A stretch of DNA of 33,003 nt from an uncultured Collinsella sp. (GTDB lineage Bacteria; Actinomycetota; Coriobacteriia; Coriobacteriales; Coriobacteriaceae), in assembly GCA_958447445.1 (NCBI GenBank), contig CAUDAE010000006.1, forward strand, positions 1 through 33,003, read 5' to 3'. Under the pieces are notes generated by a model, which did not search any database, had not been told where the DNA came from, and saw only the letters and a list, made by a program, of their open reading frames with translations. Positions 31,605 to 33,003 of the stretch are shown here, in pieces; within the stretch, counting starts at the first letter, position 1; every line of letters begins with the position of its first letter. A program made the translations under genes and the position numbers.

Positions 31605-32057
31605 TTAGAATGGGATGTCCTCATCGTAGACGTCGACCGCGGGCGGCGTGGCCACCGGTGCGGCAGGACGTGCTGCGGGCGCGGGAGCTGCGGGGGCGTA
31701 ACCGCCCTGATCGTAGCCACCCTGGCCACCACGGGAGCTCATAAACTCGATCTCATCGACGATGACCTCAAGCTTGCTCCGGCGCTGGCCGTCGCGCTCC
31801 CAAGAGCTGTAGCGCAGCTTGCCCTCGATCGCGACCTTGTTTCCCTTTGCCAGGAAACGGCTCACGGCCTCGGCGCGGGTGCCGAACATGGTGCAGTCGA
31901 CAAAGTTGGGATAGTCCTCCCACTCGCCAGTCTGCGCGTTGCGGCGACGATCGTTCACGGCGACGCCAAAGGACAGAACCTGGGTTCCGCCGGCGGTGGC
32001 GCGCAGCTCGGGATCGCGGGTGAGGTTACCGGTGATGTTCACTCGATTGATGCTCAT
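31605..32057 (-). CDS. ssb: Single-stranded DNA-binding protein
   Basis: 150 residues, ATG 32057. The OB-fold occupies ~1-108 (SINRVNITGNLTRDPELRAT, VNDRRRNAQTGEWEDYPNFVDC, RYSSWERDGQRRSKLEVIVDEIEF). A flexible Gly/Ala/Pro linker leads to the acidic tip DEDIPF, which binds partner proteins such as PriA, RecO and Pol III chi. The linker is short (~35 residues). The gene sits between rpsF and rpsR, the classical arrangement. Confidence 0.96.
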   Translation of the reverse strand: MSINRVNITGNLTRDPELRATAGGTQVLSFGVAVNDRRRNAQTGEWEDYPNFVDCTMFGTRAEAVSRFLAKGNKVAIEGKLRYSSWERDGQRRSKLEVIVDEIEFMSSRGGQGGYDQGGYAPAAPAPAARPAAPVATPPAVDVYDEDIPF

Positions 32058-32105
32058 AACTCACTACTTCCTCTTGGGGCACAAGCCCAGTCCAAAACGA
32101 CAGTC

Positions 32106-32399
32106 TTACTCCTGGTCGTCGCGACGGACGATCATGTGGCGGACCACAGCGTCGGTGATGCGCAGGACGCGATCAAGCTCGGCGATCTGGGTAGGATCTG
32201 CGTGGAAATTGATGAGGGTGTAGTCACCATCGGTGAGGTCGTTGATCTCGTAGGCGAGCTTGCGCTTGCCCCACTCGTCAACGGAGTCGACCTTGCCAGC
32301 GCCCTCAGCGATCGTGGTATCGATACGCTTCATAACAGCGAGACGAGTCTCGGGGTCGAGCGACGGGTCAACAAAGAACAGCAGTTCATAAGCCTTCAT
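32106..32399 (-). CDS. rpsF: 30S ribosomal protein S6
   Basis: 97 residues from ATG 32399, preceded by GAGGAGGTG; the seven upstream codons are not S6-like. The sequence MKAYELLFFVDPSLDPETR, then VDEWGKRKLAYEINDLTDGDYTLINFHAD and RITDAVVRHMIVR is typical. S6 pairs with S18 on the ribosomal platform. It is the first gene of the operon, and the leader hairpin at 32426-32454 may be where S6:S18 represses translation. Confidence 0.96.
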   Translation of the reverse strand: MKAYELLFFVDPSLDPETRLAVMKRIDTTIAEGAGKVDSVDEWGKRKLAYEINDLTDGDYTLINFHADPTQIAELDRVLRITDAVVRHMIVRRDDQE

Positions 32400-32425
32400 A
32401 TTGTCACCTCCTCTGGGCAAATGTG

Positions 32426-32454
32426 GCTTCAGGTCGTGAAGGTGCGCCTGAAGC
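32426..32454 (-). promoter_or_regulatory. Leader hairpin upstream of rpsF, candidate S6:S18 autoregulatory site
   Basis: On the minus strand GCTTCAGG pairs with CCTGAAGC; CG/CG can pair inside, leaving one bulged A. It ends ~13 bases before the rpsF ribosome site. Many bacteria regulate rpsF through an S6:S18-binding hairpin at this position; I cannot confirm the family's conserved bulge here. A second hairpin, GCTGCA/TGCAGC, lies at 32493-32510. Confidence 0.4.
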
Positions 32455-32554
32455 AGGAAAAGACTTGGTAATAATATCTTTCAACCTCCTAGGCTGCAAG
32501 AATATGCAGCTACAACCTCATGACCTCCACATATGCCCATACTCGCACGACGTT

Positions 32555-32694
32555 TCATGCACATTCCAACCAAATGCCGACCAAGAGCTTGACGGATCTG
32601 TGGACAAGATACGGTGCCGTGGGGACAAGCTGAGCCAAGCCGCAGGTCAACGGGTACAAGGTTGTGGTCGCAAAATGCATACCAGTGGTCCACA
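32555..32694. other. Cluster of DnaA-box-like 9-mers upstream of rpsF
   Basis: TGTGGACAA (32599-32607) is an exact complement of TTGTCCACA, the box of high-GC actinobacteria. TGGGGACAA (32620-32628), TGGTCCACA (32686-32694) and TCATGCACA (32555-32563) each differ by one base from a DnaA consensus. An A/T-rich tract (TTTTTATATTCATT) follows at 32709-32722. The rest of this 500-bp gap (32400-32903) holds the rpsF leader and the tRNA promoter, with no gene seen. Confidence 0.35.
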
Positions 32695-32859
32695 ACACCA
32701 CCCAAAGATTTTTATATTCATTGCCAAGTCGCTTATGAATACCCCTTTTGAACAATTGAGTTGATCAACCAGGCTGGTCGGAAGCCGTTTTTTGGCACCT
32801 CAAACCCCACTGCAACGCCAAGCGCGGCAAAGCGTTTTAAAAAATGCCAACTTTTCTGT

Positions 32860-32887
32860 TTGCACTTTGCGATTCCTCGTGTATACT
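32860..32887 (+). promoter_or_regulatory. Promoter of tRNA-Ser
   Basis: TTGCAC (32860-32865) and TATACT (32882-32887) are spaced by 16 bp and lie 16 bp upstream of the mature tRNA 5' end, a good sigma-70-type match. Confidence 0.75.
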
Positions 32888-32903
32888 GACTTTCGCATTT
32901 AAC

Positions 32904-32994
32904 GGAGAGTTGTCCGAGTGGCCGGAGGAGCACGATTGGAAATCGTGTAGGCGTCAAAAGCGTCTCCAGGGTTCAAAGCCCTGACTCTCCGCCA
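32904..32994 (+). tRNA. tRNA-Ser (anticodon GGA)
   Basis: The acceptor stem GGAGAGT pairs with ACTCTCC; the discriminator is G and CCA is encoded. The anticodon arm is CACGA-TTGGAAA-TCGTG, giving anticodon GGA, which reads UCC and UCU. A long variable arm (around TAGGCGTCAAAAGCGTC) marks a class II tRNA, as expected for serine. The T arm has CAGGGTTCAAAGCCCTG. It stands alone near the window end. Confidence 0.96.
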
Positions 32995-33003
32995 GTTGAT
33001 TCC

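Noticed and set aside
30699..32471. A 590-codon plus-strand frame opposite rplI, rpsR, ssb and rpsF
   Set aside because: It crosses four well-recognised minus-strand genes and their gaps; a codon-bias shadow.
32400..32490. Short leader peptide between AGGAGG (32485-32490) and rpsF
   Set aside because: The only start codon near that site is a TTG with zero spacing. It has no conserved feature and ends inside the rpsF ribosome site; probably chance.

Overview
The window reads as a chromosomal segment of a high-GC gut actinobacterium of class Coriobacteriia, most likely Collinsella. This is inferred from the dense purine/pyrimidine gene set, a LuxR-type regulator fused to a ~12-helix membrane domain (a family expanded in Coriobacteriia), a PurF with iron-sulfur ligands, and GGGACAGG-type intergenic repeats. 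No species call can be proven from the sequence alone. Nearly all genes lie on the minus strand.

Layout. 1-3.1 kb: a secreted, carbohydrate-binding-like surface protein, cut by the window edge, diverges from a membrane LuxR-type regulator. 3.1-6.8 kb: a polar amino-acid ABC importer operon (ATPase, Tat-type lipoprotein binding protein, two permeases), followed by a cytidylate-kinase-like gene. 7-9.6 kb: a YqeY-like protein, a membrane-anchored parvulin-type foldase and an orphan PTS EIIA. 9.7-13.4 kb: purF-purM-purN. 13.6-17 kb: a CmpB-type membrane protein, a MoaE-like protein, a class B sortase and purE. 17.5-22.2 kb: carA-carB. 22.6-29 kb: an unknown membrane-anchored protein, an ABC exporter, a Nudix hydrolase, purD and purA. 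29.1-32.4 kb: rpsF-ssb-rpsR-rplI, then dnaB. A tRNA-Ser(GGA) closes the window on the plus strand.

Function. PurF, PurD, PurN, PurM and PurE supply steps of IMP synthesis, PurA takes the AMP branch, and CarAB makes carbamoyl phosphate for pyrimidines and arginine. The core is therefore nucleotide supply next to replication and translation genes. The transporters, sortase and surface protein are the host-facing part.

The unusual content is between the genes. (1) A ~149-nt element occurs twice (7076-7224 plus; 25398-25545 minus). Short blocks are identical in both copies, while the long stems between them have unrelated sequences that still pair perfectly. This is the signature of a structured RNA. 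One copy forms the leader of the ABC exporter gene. (2) A family of palindromes built on GGGAC (GGGACAGG, GGGACGTTC, GGGACGGGG) sits in nine intergenic spots, several led by GTAG/GTAC; one is a 220-nt nested palindrome upstream of carA. (3) The purE-carB gap holds two 44-nt near-identical repeats between long perfect hairpins.
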